Below, one piece after another: positions 44,613 through 56,700 of a stretch of 64,000 bases of DNA; the first letter of the stretch is position 1, and each line of letters begins with the position of its first letter. The translations under genes were made by a program, and so were the position numbers. The notes under the pieces were generated by a model that was not told the origin of the DNA, made no database searches, and worked only from the letters and a program-made list of their open reading frames with translations. The stretch lies in assembly GCA_963576785.1 (NCBI GenBank), contig OY756150.1, positions 1,860,001 to 1,924,000 on the forward strand, read 5' to 3'. This stretch comes from Chlorophyllum brunneum (Eukaryota; Basidiomycota; Agaricomycetes; Agaricales; Agaricaceae).

Positions 44613-45675
44613 AGCCAAACTACCACTCTGGCTTATCAAACCCAACAACTGGATTCTGACATGCAAGAACTATATAATTGACTCAATAATGTCATCAGCC
44701 ATGTTCACAGTTCCAGAAATGGAGCAAGTACTTGAAGCTATTGTACTATTAGGCTTGGGCCTCCCCACCCCAATAGACACTGGCACTCCAGAACCACCAC
44801 CAGGATCCGAAATGGCATCTTGCCCCCTCTACCATCTGCCACCTCGACCTTACCACCCTACCAAGATGAAGGCCATTACAAGGATTCCTTCTCAGACATT
44901 GGAAGTGGCCAATCACATTAGATACTGACCCATTGAACTATATGGAGTAGAAGAACTCCCTGAGGACAGTCCTTACTACTGACCACCTAAGATTGAGTGT
45001 AACAAAATGGAATTTGTTACTAACAAAGGGAATAATGTTATGTCCAAACCTCGAACCTACGTTAGAGGTTATGACAAATTCCCAGAAGCAATACTACTCA
45101 TCCCACCACTACAATCCAACAATGCCATTATTGACTCTCTACTTTGACTAGCCTGGAAATATGCACCATACTTATATATATGCAACACTGATGGACTCTA
45201 CTTATGTACTATTGAGAACAATCTCTATGGTGCCTGGAATAATGGTTGGAAAGCATGACTGACTACCAAAGAAACTATGCAGTACATCCACTCCTACATG
45301 TACACTCGTGGTCCAGTGCTCAAAGCACTCATTCACCAACAAGTCACTGATGGAATCTATTGCATAGAGATGTGACCTAGGGACTTATCACCAGACAATG
45401 AACCTGCTATACCCAGTAGTAACAGTGATGGCTCTCCCCATCTGCTATTGCAATCTACTCGAGCCTTTGTTGAGCCACCCAAGTCTTATCTCTCCAAAGA
45501 ACCAATTGCATCAACGTCATCCCTATCATCCAACTTCAATCATCCTATGGATGCAGTTCTTCCATTGCCACCATTGTCATCATTGCCCTCTACCACTTTA
45601 TCCTGCACATCTTGTAACTGCAGCTGTTCCAATGAATCTCTATCATCATCATCTAAGATCTCTGAGGATGAGTAA
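44380..45675 (+). pseudogene. E4 accessory frame 2, extending into the 3' LTR
   Basis: A second frame, open in long stretches, runs from about ATG 44380 through LYYKANPTMINDIAKLPLW and MFTVPEMEQVLEAIVLLGLG. It crosses the polypurine-like tract and LTR boundary (TNKGNNVMSKPRTYVRGY) and ends in the LTR at ISEDE. Four or five TGA codons interrupt it, plausibly former CGA. The last 200 or so residues would be LTR-encoded. It overlaps frame 1 by about 230 bp. Confidence 0.45.
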
Positions 45676-46081
45676 GCACTCATCTGTTTCATCTTCATCA
45701 GTTTCACATTGTGAAACTTGTTTCAGTCTCATTATCTATACTCTGTAGTATTTATAGAAAAGAAGTAGTTAGTATAAATAGCTGACTGTATTAGGAAGTC
45801 AAAGCTTAAGCTTTGATCTTTTACAGAGATAGCCTTTTTGATTGCCCAAGAAGAGTTTCCGTTGACAGTTGCTGTCAATCAATAAAAGATTGCTTAACTG
45901 CTTATTCTCTACTCACCCTCATCACTCAGAGCTACGAGATAAACAGGATTCCCATTTCTTAGTTGAGTAATAACAGTTTGATAATGTTTGCTTATCTAGT
46001 TACTTGACTAAGATAGGTATTAAGGCCATACCCTAGAGATCACATCCTTTTCAATTGCCCTTAGTCACCAAATCCGTAACA
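45036..46081 (+). repeat. E4 3' LTR
   Basis: At 1046 bp it is 81 bp shorter than the 5' copy, mainly because a segment between ATCAGTTTCA-type repeats present at about 36985-37090 is missing near 45695. Many point differences from the 5' copy indicate an old insertion. Confidence 0.9.
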
Positions 46082-46175
46082 CACTTTACCAATTGTATCA
46101 TCCCTTTCTCTTTCCTCTACTACCTTGTCTTTATCCAAAGACTTGCTACCTAAGTCATAGACTAAGGTCATAACA
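46082..46175 (+). repeat. E3 LTR, right part
   Basis: CACTTTACCAATTGTATC, and on to a CATAACA end, continues the E3 LTR interrupted at 36325. It includes the second CACTT. Confidence 0.85.
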
Positions 46176-47042
46176 GAAGGCAGAGAGATAGCCAAAATAG
46201 ATCGTAGTTTGTTTGATGAGGTTTATGTTGAATGGTGCTTGTTGGTCAGTAAAGTTGTGGTGGTAAGATATGAAGCATTCCATCAAACTTGTCATGGGCA
46301 CAGTCTAGTATTCAAACATCATTGTATTTGCACACTAATATGTGAATGCACATTCAGCAGTTAGACTAACTGCTCTAGGAATGAGACCACAGGGAACCAG
46401 AATTGCAGGTAGCACAAACCTGTACCCAGTTGGGTAGTGGGGTGTAGAGAGCTATCACTAGATGTTTTCATATTGATGAGAACAGATAAAATGAATTTGG
46501 TATGCCTCAAAGCCCTTCAGTTCCAGAAGTTGTAATACTATGTAAGTCCTCTCCATGCTTGACTCAAGTCCACTGCTTACCTTTCATGGAGCCAGTGGCC
46601 AAACCTAGGATAGGTCATGTGAGAGGTTGGATGAGGAAACATGGTCTCATTGTCAGCATTCATGTGAGGAACATTATCCAATAGGTAGTAGATTGTTGTG
46701 GTGATATAGAGGCAATGCATCCTGTTGTGGATGAGGGATCCATAATAGGAAATTGAAGAACATGGGCATGATCAGATGAAAAGGGTTCGGATATAGGCAG
46801 AATGACTGAAATTGGGACAGGTATGCAATTATCTTGTAATCCTCTGTGAGAGCTGTAGCAAACCTGCAGGTCCTAGATTTGTCATGCCCAACAAGATGGC
46901 TGCATCATGAATGATGACATCCAGATTGTGAGAAATGCCTGGGAAATGAGCACAGTAGTGGCATTTGTACCATTAATGTAACTGAGGTCCGAGCAGAAAT
47001 AATGGTAGACACAAGAACTATTTACTTGTTGTCAATCTCCTT
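46176..47042. other. Host-type spacer, no gene
   Basis: No supported coding region. Part of 46250-46400 (GTGGTGGTAAGA, then CATGGGCACAGTC and ATTCAAAC, and AATGCACATTCA) resembles 62405-62480 beyond LINE-2, suggesting an old dispersed repeat around the third gene pair. Confidence 0.4.
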
Positions 47043-47635
47043 TCAAACTTCAGATATCATTCCACTAAGCACTTTTGGCAGATAAGTATGGGTCTCATAG
47101 CCTGCTCCGTCTGGTGAGCCCAGTCTTCTCTCCAGAGTATATGCATACATAATGGACCCCAGCACAAGAATCTCTCTGAATGATTTGAGAGCACCCTTTT
47201 CAGATAATATATTAATGTATCTTGTGATCTGGCATTCAGCACTTATGAGTGCCTCTCCACTTAAAGGACCTCTCTTGATCTCAATACATGCTAAAGGTAT
47301 GTCACCTGTGATATTACTGTCTTGATCTGCCAAGACAATTACAAAGTCAGGTTCCAGAGCCACACCATTTGAAGAGACAAGGGCTTCAAATGAGTTTGTC
47401 AAATTTTGTTGTGCAACAGGTCTGTTCACAGTATTATCCAGGTTCTAGTTCACTATCTCCCTCAGCTTTGCTTGGGACTTGCCATAAAAATGATGTTTGT
47501 AAATATTATGTTGAGCAACTTGTCAATTGGCCCATAATACCATGTTTCAAAATAAGAACTGCCACTTCCATCTCGAAGTCCCAGATTTTTCAGCCATTCT
47601 ATAAGCCAGAAAGGTATTTCAGGAGCTAGGATGGG
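47043..47635 (-). pseudogene. PD-(D/E)xK-like protein, pair C, disrupted
   Basis: The C-terminal frame (47429-47043) reads LEPDFVIVLAD, then LACIEIKRG. This is a textbook PD...ExK spacing. It is followed by SAECQITRYI and FREILVLGS, paralleling the Gln helix and ILLVGPYW strand of pairs A and B. Upstream the reading continues as QAKLREIVN, TAG, NLDNTVNR, and then in another frame as PFWLIEWLKNLGLRDGSGSSYFETWYYGPIDKLL back to 47635. A T-run frameshift and the TAG break it. No ATG start is seen, and an AG acceptor at the upstream edge suggests a further exon. Similarity to A and B is at superfamily level. Confidence 0.55.
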
Positions 47636-48272
47636 CTAATGTTATCATCAGTCAGATCATTAGTAGGCAGGAACAGATATTGAAAGTGTACTCTGAAAGT
47701 TGATATATGGGTGGTATGGGATGAGCTTGAGATTTTCAAGCCAGTTTGGGGGGTGATTTTAAGTATACATCTAGTAGAGGTGATCAAATAAGAAAGGACA
47801 ATAGAGGATCTGCCCATATTGTTCTCCCATCTTGGTTGTGACCCAAAGATGGCTGTCTGTGTGCTCCTACTCAGTGGAAACATCCACCTCAGAATAGTAA
47901 AATGAACATCACAAGTACCTACTCTGGAGTTAAAAAAAATCATATGTGTGTCACAATATCATATGTACTTCATACCTTGTCATAAGGCTTGGAAGCTTTT
48001 GTTATATTTCCCAGATAAATTGTAATAGGGTAAGGTAACGTAATCAGACTTTTATGCTTACACCTGCACTCTTTTACGGAACATACAGGACCTTCTGTTG
48101 TCTAGCTCATAGCATACTCAGAATGGATCTTGCAACACTCAGGACAGATCTATCAGCATGCTACTGAAGCCTGGACAATATAGAAAAAACACCTGGACAA
48201 TAAGTGATAACCTCAACAAGACACACAAGTTCATCATATTAATTAATGGAATGGAATGCATTATGGAGGTTG
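47636..48272. other. Upstream region of pair C, left side
   Basis: This lies between the PD-type pseudogene and LINE-2. It may hold a 5' exon of that gene, but none could be defined. The original divergent spacer would also include 61300-61479 on the other side of LINE-2. Confidence 0.35.
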
Positions 48273-48287
48273 ACAAGGACTGGATGA
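48273..48287 (+). repeat. LINE-2 target duplication, left copy
   Basis: ACAAGGACTGGATGA matches ACAAGGATTGGATGA at 61285-61299 with one C/T difference. This fixes both ends of LINE-2 despite the rearranged interior. Confidence 0.9.
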
Positions 48288-48372
48288 CATCCCTTCTTTG
48301 ACTCTTACCACCACCATCGATTTGTTAAAAGTTGATTACATGGTTGAGAGTACAAGTACTAGGATAAATAAC

Positions 48373-50504
48373 ATGCCTGCGTTACGCTCTGATCTCTCTT
48401 GCAGAGATCCTGCATCTGATAGTGAGGAGGACATCTTTGGGTACTCACCACGTGCCCCCGCCCCCTCCCTCTCCGTGGCCTCAATGGCTCCGCCCCCTCC
48501 CGGCATCCTGCTCACCAGGGCATTGGCCGCTACTGGCCCCTCCCCTTTAGTGGGCTCAGCCCCACCAGAACCCCTGTGGCCACTCCGACTACCCCACCCC
48601 CGCCCACGGTCCCCGTTGCTGGTGCCGTGGTGAAGACCCCCCATCGCTCCTCCAAACGCCCCAGGAAAGAGGGCAACCATTACTATTCTGGTGAGGCTGG
48701 AAAGGACAAGGACTGGGCTGAGCAAGTAGAGGAGGAATTGGCCCCAAAGATTGACGACGACGCCAGGGAGCACGAAGGCTCCCCTGAGGAATTCTATGAT
48801 GATGCCGTACAGGAGGTTGGCAAGATCTCTGCCTAGGTCAAGGCATGCAGCACATTCAACATGAGCAGTGATGATGGGCTTGCTTTCGGGCGGGCTTTCA
48901 CAGAACTAACGGGCACCTTGATGAAGGTGGGATGGCTCAAGGTCACTGTCGACGAGGAAAAGAACGACCTCCATGGTTGGCTGGGGGTAAACTTTGAAAA
49001 AATAGTGGTCTGCGCAGAGGAAACCCCCCAGCCCAACCTCTCCCCTCTTCAACGGGGCCCTGGAGGCCCCACGTACAAGCCTGACGATGTCCGCATGGAG
49101 GTCGTCGAACAGATAATCATCCTGGGCATCACCGAAGATGTCAAGGACAAGCCAGACGGCCCAGATGAGGACATCCAGATGATCACTGAGGTGGAGTTCT
49201 GGACTGTCTCACACAAGAAGCCGTCTAGGGCACGGCATGCCAAGGCCACCTGGCCCGAGGCCCCAAAACCCCCCAAGATGACCCCATCCGGCAGTGCGCC
49301 CTCCAAGGCCACTCCAGCACCCAAGGCCGCCCCTGCCACCGCTAAGGCCCCAGCCCCTCAAGCCAAGCCCTCCTATGCCACCGCTGCAGCTGGGGGGAAG
49401 AAGCCCCCCCCTGCCACCACTGGACGGGACCCCCTCAAACTCCTGGAACTCGCTAGCAAGTTCCTGGAACTAGCCCATGAGAAAGTCGTCACCATGTACG
49501 ACGCTGCCTTCTCCTCCTCCCCCCCTGTAGACAAAAAGCTAGCCAGGAAGGCTGCCACCTTCTGCTCGACACTCAATGGTCCCTCGCATAAGCAGGTGAT
49601 CATTCCCCTCCTTACTGGCCCAACTTCCCCCAACTTTGGCACCATAATCGACTCCCTCAACACATGCCTTATCACGGGGAAATCCAAAACATGGGTCATC
49701 GCCGCCTCACAGGGCAAGCTGGGCCTCATGGTCCACACCTCGGAGGTATTGACTCCAACTGAGCTAGACGCTGTCAAGACCTGGCTCAAGGACAATTTCA
49801 AGGGAACTACTATGGGCGAGGCCTCCCTCCCAAAGTCAAAATCGTTCGTGAGGGTCACGGACATCACCTACATCACCCCCCGCAGCCAGGTCCTGACGGC
49901 CGAAGATATCACCTCCAGCATCTGTAGCTCTATCCACTCGGATGCCATCCAGCTCGTGTCACCCCCTAGAGTGTGGCGCAACTCTAAACACTTGGACACC
50001 TGTACGGTGTGGTTCGAGATCTGAGACTCCAAAGCGGGGACCAACGTTAACAAGATTGAGGACAAGTTCCTCAATATCTATGGCGGGCTCTTCCACATTA
50101 GAAAGGCCACCGCCAACCTGGGCATCCCATTCTGCAGCAAGTGCTGCAGGTGGGGTCACCCACTCGTTCGATGCCACGCTAGGCTTTACATGTGCGCGCA
50201 CTGCAGGGGCCCCCATTTGGCCACCAACTACCACTCTTTTGCTAGCTGCTGCAAGGGCAATGACAAGGCCGACCCACCGGTCGCGGCCACCCCTATCGGG
50301 GAACCATGCCCCCACAAGCCGTCATGCCCCAACTATGGCAAGGAGCATCTTGCCACAGATCGCAAGTGCCTATTCTGGAAGAAATGCTTCGACCACGACT
50401 GGCACACTAACAAAGCCCTCGAGCTCAGGGCCAACAAGGGAGTTCCGCTTGCCCCCCCCTCCTCATCCCCGGCTGGTCGAAGCCAGACCAACCCCCCCCA
50501 ATGA
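48373..50504 (+). pseudogene. LINE-2 ORF1
   Basis: From ATG 48373 the product is homologous to the other ORF1s. A frameshift lies near 48570-48600. A TAG near 48835 is shared with LINE-3 (Trp in LINE-1), and a TGA near 50024 replaces Trp of EIWDSKAG. The knuckles CSKCCRWGH, CAHCRGPH and CLFWKKCFDHDWH are preserved. ORF1 ends at TGA 50502-50504. Confidence 0.85.
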
Positions 50505-52543
50505 ATAATACACCTGATGAACAAGACAGGCTGTCTCACTCACCACTGAGGGAGTTGAAGGTCTGCTCTCACAATGTTGGAAGATCGTACGGAGTGATGG
50601 AGACAGTCCTTGCACGTAGAGGTGATGTCGACCTCCTCCTCATACAAGAACCCCCATGGAGATACCTCTGCAACATTCCCTCCCCCATCTCTGACGACAG
50701 TGTCCCTCTCGTAGGAGGCCCAATCCACCCGGATTGGACACTCCTTTCCTACCCTCCCCCCGCCGATGAAGTCCTCCAAGTTGGACGCCGACACTACCCC
50801 GAATGCACAGTCAACTTAAACCATTGTACCATACCATGTGTCTTGGCCTTCGCCCACAAAAGGCTCAAGAAACTTTGGCCATCCGTTTGATGGGATATAA
50901 TCAACCATTGAGACCTCCTGTGTGTATCGCTATATGTGGGAGGAGAGGAACTGCTACTGCTCAACGTTTACAATAACAGTCACAACACCGTGCTCCACTT
51001 CCTCGAGGAGCGACTCTTCGAACTACCACCATTGGTGCTATTGGGCGGCGACATCAATATCCAGTCAGAGCTATGGGACCCTTCGACGGCACAACATCTG
51101 GTGAGTGCGAACCATCTGCTCATGATCACCAAAGCCCTCAACCTCGTGAGGACAACTCCGACTGCGGCCATTCCAACATGATACGCTGCAGATCCTAACC
51201 TCCCTGATACAGTTATTGACCTCCTCTTTGTATTGGCGATGCTACCTTACATCCCCTCCCACACCATCCAAGTGGGCAACCGGTACAACTTGGACCATGC
51301 CCCCCTGCATATCAACATTCCGATCCCACACACGAATATTGTCATAGAGTGATTGACGATGCCCAAGGGTTTGGATGAAGAAACCAGATTCTTAGCAGAT
51401 ATCACGGAAGGAATCAGCAACAAGGACTGGCCAATGAACGACGTGGACGAGTTGGAGGAATCCATCGATGAGCTCAGAAGGTTATTTCACAGATTGTGGG
51501 ACCGCAACGCGAAGAAGACCAAGATCACCACCAGATCCAAGACTTGGTGGAATGAGGAGTGTGCCACAGTGCTCGCAACACACCGTGTGGACCACAAGAA
51601 CAGGCGCAAATGGGCCGCCTTTCACAAGACCACGAGGAAGGCGAAAAGGGAGTATTTTGACAAGAAGATACAAGAAATCTCAGTCGACAACAAACGGCCA
51701 TGGAATTTGATGCCATGGGTCAAGGATCGGGCCCTCCGGCCATGGAAGCCATCTGCCACAATGGCCGACCGTGTCTCATTACAGACAGCCTATGGAGAGC
51801 CCTGGACCAACACTATAACGCCGCATATGACAGACCAGTTGACATAACAAGTCTACAGGAACTTCCCTCTCCAACCGGAGTGGAGAGTAGGACTTGGGTC
51901 AACTTCTCTCTCCTTGAGATAACGGAGTCACTCAAGGATACCTTGAACTCTTCCGCCCCCGGCCCCGACCACGTCTCCTAGTCCCACCTCAAACAGATCG
52001 CTGCCATAGACACCTGCGCCGATCTCTTCCTTCGAATCAGTTGTGCGTGCCTGGCCCTCACATTTTAAAAAGTCGATGTTGGTCATAATTCCCAAACCAA
52101 ACAAACCCGACTACTCCACCCCAAAGGCGTTCCGTCTGATCATCCTGCTCAACACACTTGGCAAGCTCATTAAGAAGATGCTGGCCAAACGATTACAGTT
52201 CGAAGCGGTGAAGTTCAAGGTGCTCCACCCTCACCAATTGGGCGCAATACGCCAGCGATCCACCGAAGACGCGGGCCTCTTTCTCACCTATCTTATCCGG
52301 GGAGCCTGGACAAAGAAGAAGAAAACATCAGTGGTATTTGACGTCACCCAATTCTTCCCCTCCCTCAACCACGCACTTCTCACCAACATCCTCGGATGCC
52401 AGGGGTTCCCCCCTCAAATTGCGGCATTCTTCGACGACTATCTCGTAGGACGACGCACTTCCTATCGGTGGAACAATGAGACTTCCCTGGAATTCAACTC
52501 TGTGGTGGGAGTGGGCCAGGGCTCTGCTCTCAGTCCCATCCTC
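50501..52543 (+). pseudogene. LINE-2 ORF2, 5' part
   Basis: ATG 50501 overlaps the ORF1 stop. The endonuclease (KVCSHNVGR, LIQEPPW) and the N-terminal RT up to GVGQGSALSPI are readable, with stops near 50888, 51180 and 51350 and a frameshift near 51700. The reading then meets inverted sequence. Confidence 0.85.
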
Positions 52544-53337
52544 GAAGTGAGGATAGACTACCACTGGCAGGAATGCGGTGAGCAGTCGAGTAGTAGTCGG
52601 GAGGCTACGAGGGAATCGGTGAACACATGGATGTGTTCAACCTGGTCATAATTGGCAGAGGCGAGGACCTTGGTGATACCTAGGTACTACCCAACTAGCT
52701 CAGTGTCGGTGGATGTGGTGCCCCTGAGCCTCTTCATGACAGACGTTCCTCTGTCTAGATGTCGAATGGTGGCTGCCGCCATGTACTGGCTGGCGAGCGG
52801 GTTGGGGTTGGGGTGGACCAAACCGTCCGTACTAATAGTGATGGACTTGGAGTCCATCATTGCGTTTGTTGTCACGTCATCCCAGAGGGTCTTCGAGAGG
52901 TAGGGTTCATCTCGGTTGAAACCTATGAAAGAAATATTAGTAGGGAACCGGTCAAGTAACCTACGTCCAGGCCAGAGAGTCTTAGAAACAGAGTTGAAAG
53001 ATTCTACATAGCGAGTCTTGGGGGTGGGGTGAGAAACGTCCATCACTGCTCCAAGTGTCTTCTTCTTCTGAATCTCCATGAAATTCTTGATGTGGAGTCA
53101 ATGTGGGGAAGAATGATACTCTTTTACCAATCTCGCCAGTGTGTGTTCATCGTCCAAAGTGTGTAGCCTTGATGTTTGTTGTTCAGCGAGCTTTCGGAGG
53201 TGGAGTTTAATGGGCATGAGCCCCATGAGGGACTCAACGCCACCAGTGGGGGATGTTTGGAAGGCCCCGGTGATCCAGAGGGCAGCATAATGCTGCATCT
53301 TGTTGAGGATGTCACAGGTCCCCTTCATCCAGGACTT
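52544..53337 (-). mobile_element. LINE-2 inverted segment, distal part
   Basis: Minus-strand reading gives the RT thumb to RNase H region: MKGTCDILNKMQHYAALWITGAF, STDGLVHPNPNP and FTDSLVASRLLLDCSPHSC. It belongs after the portion at 59646-60183. Confidence 0.85.
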
Positions 53338-53757
53338 TTTTTTTTTTTTTTTTTTTTTTAAATCATCAATTTATATAGCGGTGCTCGATTGCAGTCCGCA
53401 TGTACATACATACAAATGCATACTCATACAAATTGTTCAGAGAAGGGAGAGTAAAATAACCCCGTGAGACTCGACGCTGTCTAGCACGTACACTAGAGAG
53501 AGGTTTGGTACCAACGTTGTCCTGAGAAGAGAGTGAGAGAGAGAGAAACAGATAGAAGAAGAACTATCTACTCGCAGCCACAAGGGAGAACAGCAAACGG
53601 TACTAGCGTGTGGGAGGGTTATTGGCCCCGCACCACGAGAGTGATGGATAGGAAAGGAAGACTATATAAATAGTATACTAGCGAAGGAGGGGGAAACAGA
53701 GAAATGAGGTGAACTCCATAACCGTGGAAGCACAAGAAAAAGAAAGAGAGAAAGGAA

Positions 53758-56700
53758 TCAGACCGGAGCTAACCTGAACCTCTGACCAACTTGATGAGGA
53801 CGACGTGGCGGGGGAATTGACCCGGCGCGGATACGAGGGTGTTCACCTTCCAGGGGGAAGGCGAACGCAGAATGATTGCTGTGCAAGAAGTTGGTAAACT
53901 CCTTGATTGTGCCGATGCCGAGGTGGTGATCAAAATTCTGGCACCGATATAAGATGTGCAACCTGGTTTGAACTATCTGGTTGTCGCAGTGGTGGCAGGC
54001 CAGATCCTCGGTGGGGAAGAACCGTAGATGGTACTCCCCGATCGGGGCATGGCAGAGTATGGCGCGACAAGCTCTTGCAAAGAGCTGTGGCTAGTATCCG
54101 CATTCTCGTATCCAGGGACTGGATTTGATGTGCGACGGTAGAGTAGGGGCTCTATTCGCTCACACCGGGAGGTGGAGGAAGGAGCTTCCGCTGTAAGACT
54201 TGAACCCGAACATGGCTTGCCATGTGTGAATGGCACGTTCGGCGGACTTCTTTCGGAGGTAGTCAATCAAGTTGGGGACCCGGTGGTTACAACCTCGGTT
54301 CGGCCAGGCGACTGTTTGGATCCAGTCGTGAGTGGCTTTTTGCAACCCGTACTTGCACTTGGACAGAGTGTGGTAAAACAAAAGGCTGCACTGGTCAGAT
54401 CCACTAAACCAGGCCAGGAGCGCCTTCGAGGTGAGAATAGACTGTTGCTGGCAGGAGTGCGGCGAACAGTCGAGCAGTAGTCGGGAGGCTACGAGGGAGT
54501 CGGTGAACACATGGATGTGTTCGACCTGGTCATAATCGGCGGAAGCGAGGACCTTGGTGATGCCTAGGTACTGCGCGACCAGTTCTGTGTCGGTGGAGGT
54601 GGTGCCTCCGAGCCTCTTCATGACAGACGCTCCTCCATCCAGATGTTGTACGGTGGCTGCCGCCATGAACTGGCTGGCGAGCGGGTTAGGGTTGGAGTGG
54701 ACCGAGCCGTCCGTACCGATAATGATGGATCCAGGGTCCGTCGTCACATTCATCGTCACATCATCCCAGAGGGTCTTCGAGAGGTGGGGTTCATCTCGGT
54801 TGAACCCTATGAAAGAAACATTAGTAGGGAACCGGTCAAGTAACCTATGTCCAGGCCAGAGAGTCTTTGAAACAGAGTTGAAAGATTCTACATAACGAGT
54901 CTCGGGGGCGGGGCGGGAAGTGTCCATCACTGCTCCAAGCGTCTTCTTCTTCTGAATCTCCGTGAAATTCTTGATGTGAAGTTGATGTGGGGAAGAATGA
55001 TACTCTTTTATCAATCTCGCCAGTGCATGTCCATCATCCAACGTGTGTAGCCTCGACGTTTGTCATTCGGCCAGCTTATGGAGGTGGAGTTTAATAGGCA
55101 TGAGCCCTGCGAGGGACTCAACGCCGCCAGAGGGGGATGTTCGGAAGGCTCCAGTGATCCAGAGGGCAGCGCAACGCTGCATTTTGTTGAGGATGTCGCA
55201 GGTCCCCTTCATCCGGGACTTGTCGTGGAACCAGAGCCGGTACCCATAGGTCGCAACAGGTATGACACACGAGCGGTACAGGAGTCTCTTGTTGTTAGGG
55301 GACAGCCCTCCAGCCAAGTTCCCTAGTATTTTCATTGCCTTGACTGTCGAGATGGCCTTGGCGGAGTAGTACCATACATACTCCTTGAACGTGAGTGTCC
55401 GGTCGAAGTAGAATCCGAGGTACCTCCAGTGCACCTTCGGCTTGAGTGGGAAGTGACCCGTGAATGGTGGTGAACCCAGGTCAATTGAGGGATTGGTGTC
55501 CTGTCTTGCATGTGTGAAGTGAAAGACCTCGGACTTGCTATGTTCGATCGCGAGGCCGAACTGGCCCATGAGCCGCTCCATTTCGCGGTACATGTGCTGA
55601 AGTATCTCGACGTTGCATTCGAGGGAGGGGGACTGGGCGACAAGTGTGCTATCATCGACGAAGGAGAGGATGTCGAAATCCCAGTGGAGGCGGTGCTCTT
55701 CCATTTGCGCTTCAAAGACATGGAGGAGGGGTGCTAGGTATAGTGCAGAGAGGATGGGGCTAAGGGCAGAGCCCTGTTCCACCCCCACCGCAGCGTCGAA
55801 TTCTGGGGAAGTCTCATTATTCCATCGGTAAGAGGTGCGTCGTCCTTCGAGGTAGTCGTCGAAGAAAGCTGCGATTTGATGAGAGAACCCCTGCCATTCG
55901 AGTATGTTAGCGAGGAGTGCGTGGTTGAGGGAGGGGAAGAATTGGGCGACGTCGAATGCGAGCACCGACGTCTTCTTCTTCTTCGTCCAGGCTCCCCAGA
56001 TGATGTGGGTGAGAAAGAGGCCCGCGTCCTTGAGAAGTCGACCCAAGTCCTACTCTCCTCCCCAGTTGGAGGGGGAAGTTCCTGTAGTACCGCCGCGTCG
56101 ACTGGTCGATCGTGCGCCGCGTTGTAATGTTTGTCGAGGGCTCTCCACAGGCTGTCTGTAGTGAGACACGGTCGCCCATTGTGACGGATGGCTTCCGTGG
56201 CTGGGAGGGCCCGATCCTTGACCCATGGCATTAAGTCCCATGGCCGTTTGTTGTCGACTGAGATCTCCTGTATCTTCTTGTCGAAGTACTCCCTCTTCAC
56301 CTTCCTCGTGGTCTTGCGAAAGGCGGTCCACTTGCGCCTGTTCTTCCGGTCCACTCGGTGTGTCGCAAGCACCATGGTGCACTCTTCGTTCCACCAGGTC
56401 TTGGATCTGGTGGTGATCTTGGTCTTCTTCACGTGGCAGTCCCAGGATCTGTGAAATAAGCCTCCGAGTTCATCGACGGATCTCTCTAGCTCCTCCGCGT
56501 CATCTGTCAGCCAGTCTCTGTTGATGATTCCTTCCGTAATCTCCGTCAAGAACCTGGTTTCTTCGTCTGACCCCTTGGGCATCGTCAGCCTTTCTATGAC
56601 GACGTCCATACGCGGAATCGGGATGTTGATAAGCAAAGGGGTGTGGTCCGAGTTGTACCGGTCACCCGCTTGGATGGTGTGGGAGGGGATGTAAGGTAGC

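Larger units (their letters stand above)
36326..46081 (+). mobile_element. Gypsy chromovirus E4 with long coding LTRs, decayed
   Basis: The element is 9756 bp with LTRs of 1127 and 1046 bp, starting TGTTATG and ending GTAACA. A perfect 5-bp duplication, CACTT, flanks it (36321-36325 and 46082-46086). It inserted into the LTR of E3. It encodes gag, pol with a chromodomain and at least one long accessory frame. The family is different from E1-E3. Many stops and some frameshifts are present. Confidence 0.92.
28105..46175 (+). mobile_element. Gypsy element E3, 3' portion, split by LINE-1 and E4
   Basis: After removing LINE-1 (28921-35727) and E4 (36326-46081), the remainder reads as the end of pol, the accessory ORF and an LTR of the E1/E2 type. 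It begins inside pol at the E2 boundary, so its 5' two thirds are gone. It is the most diverged of the three related copies. Confidence 0.8.
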
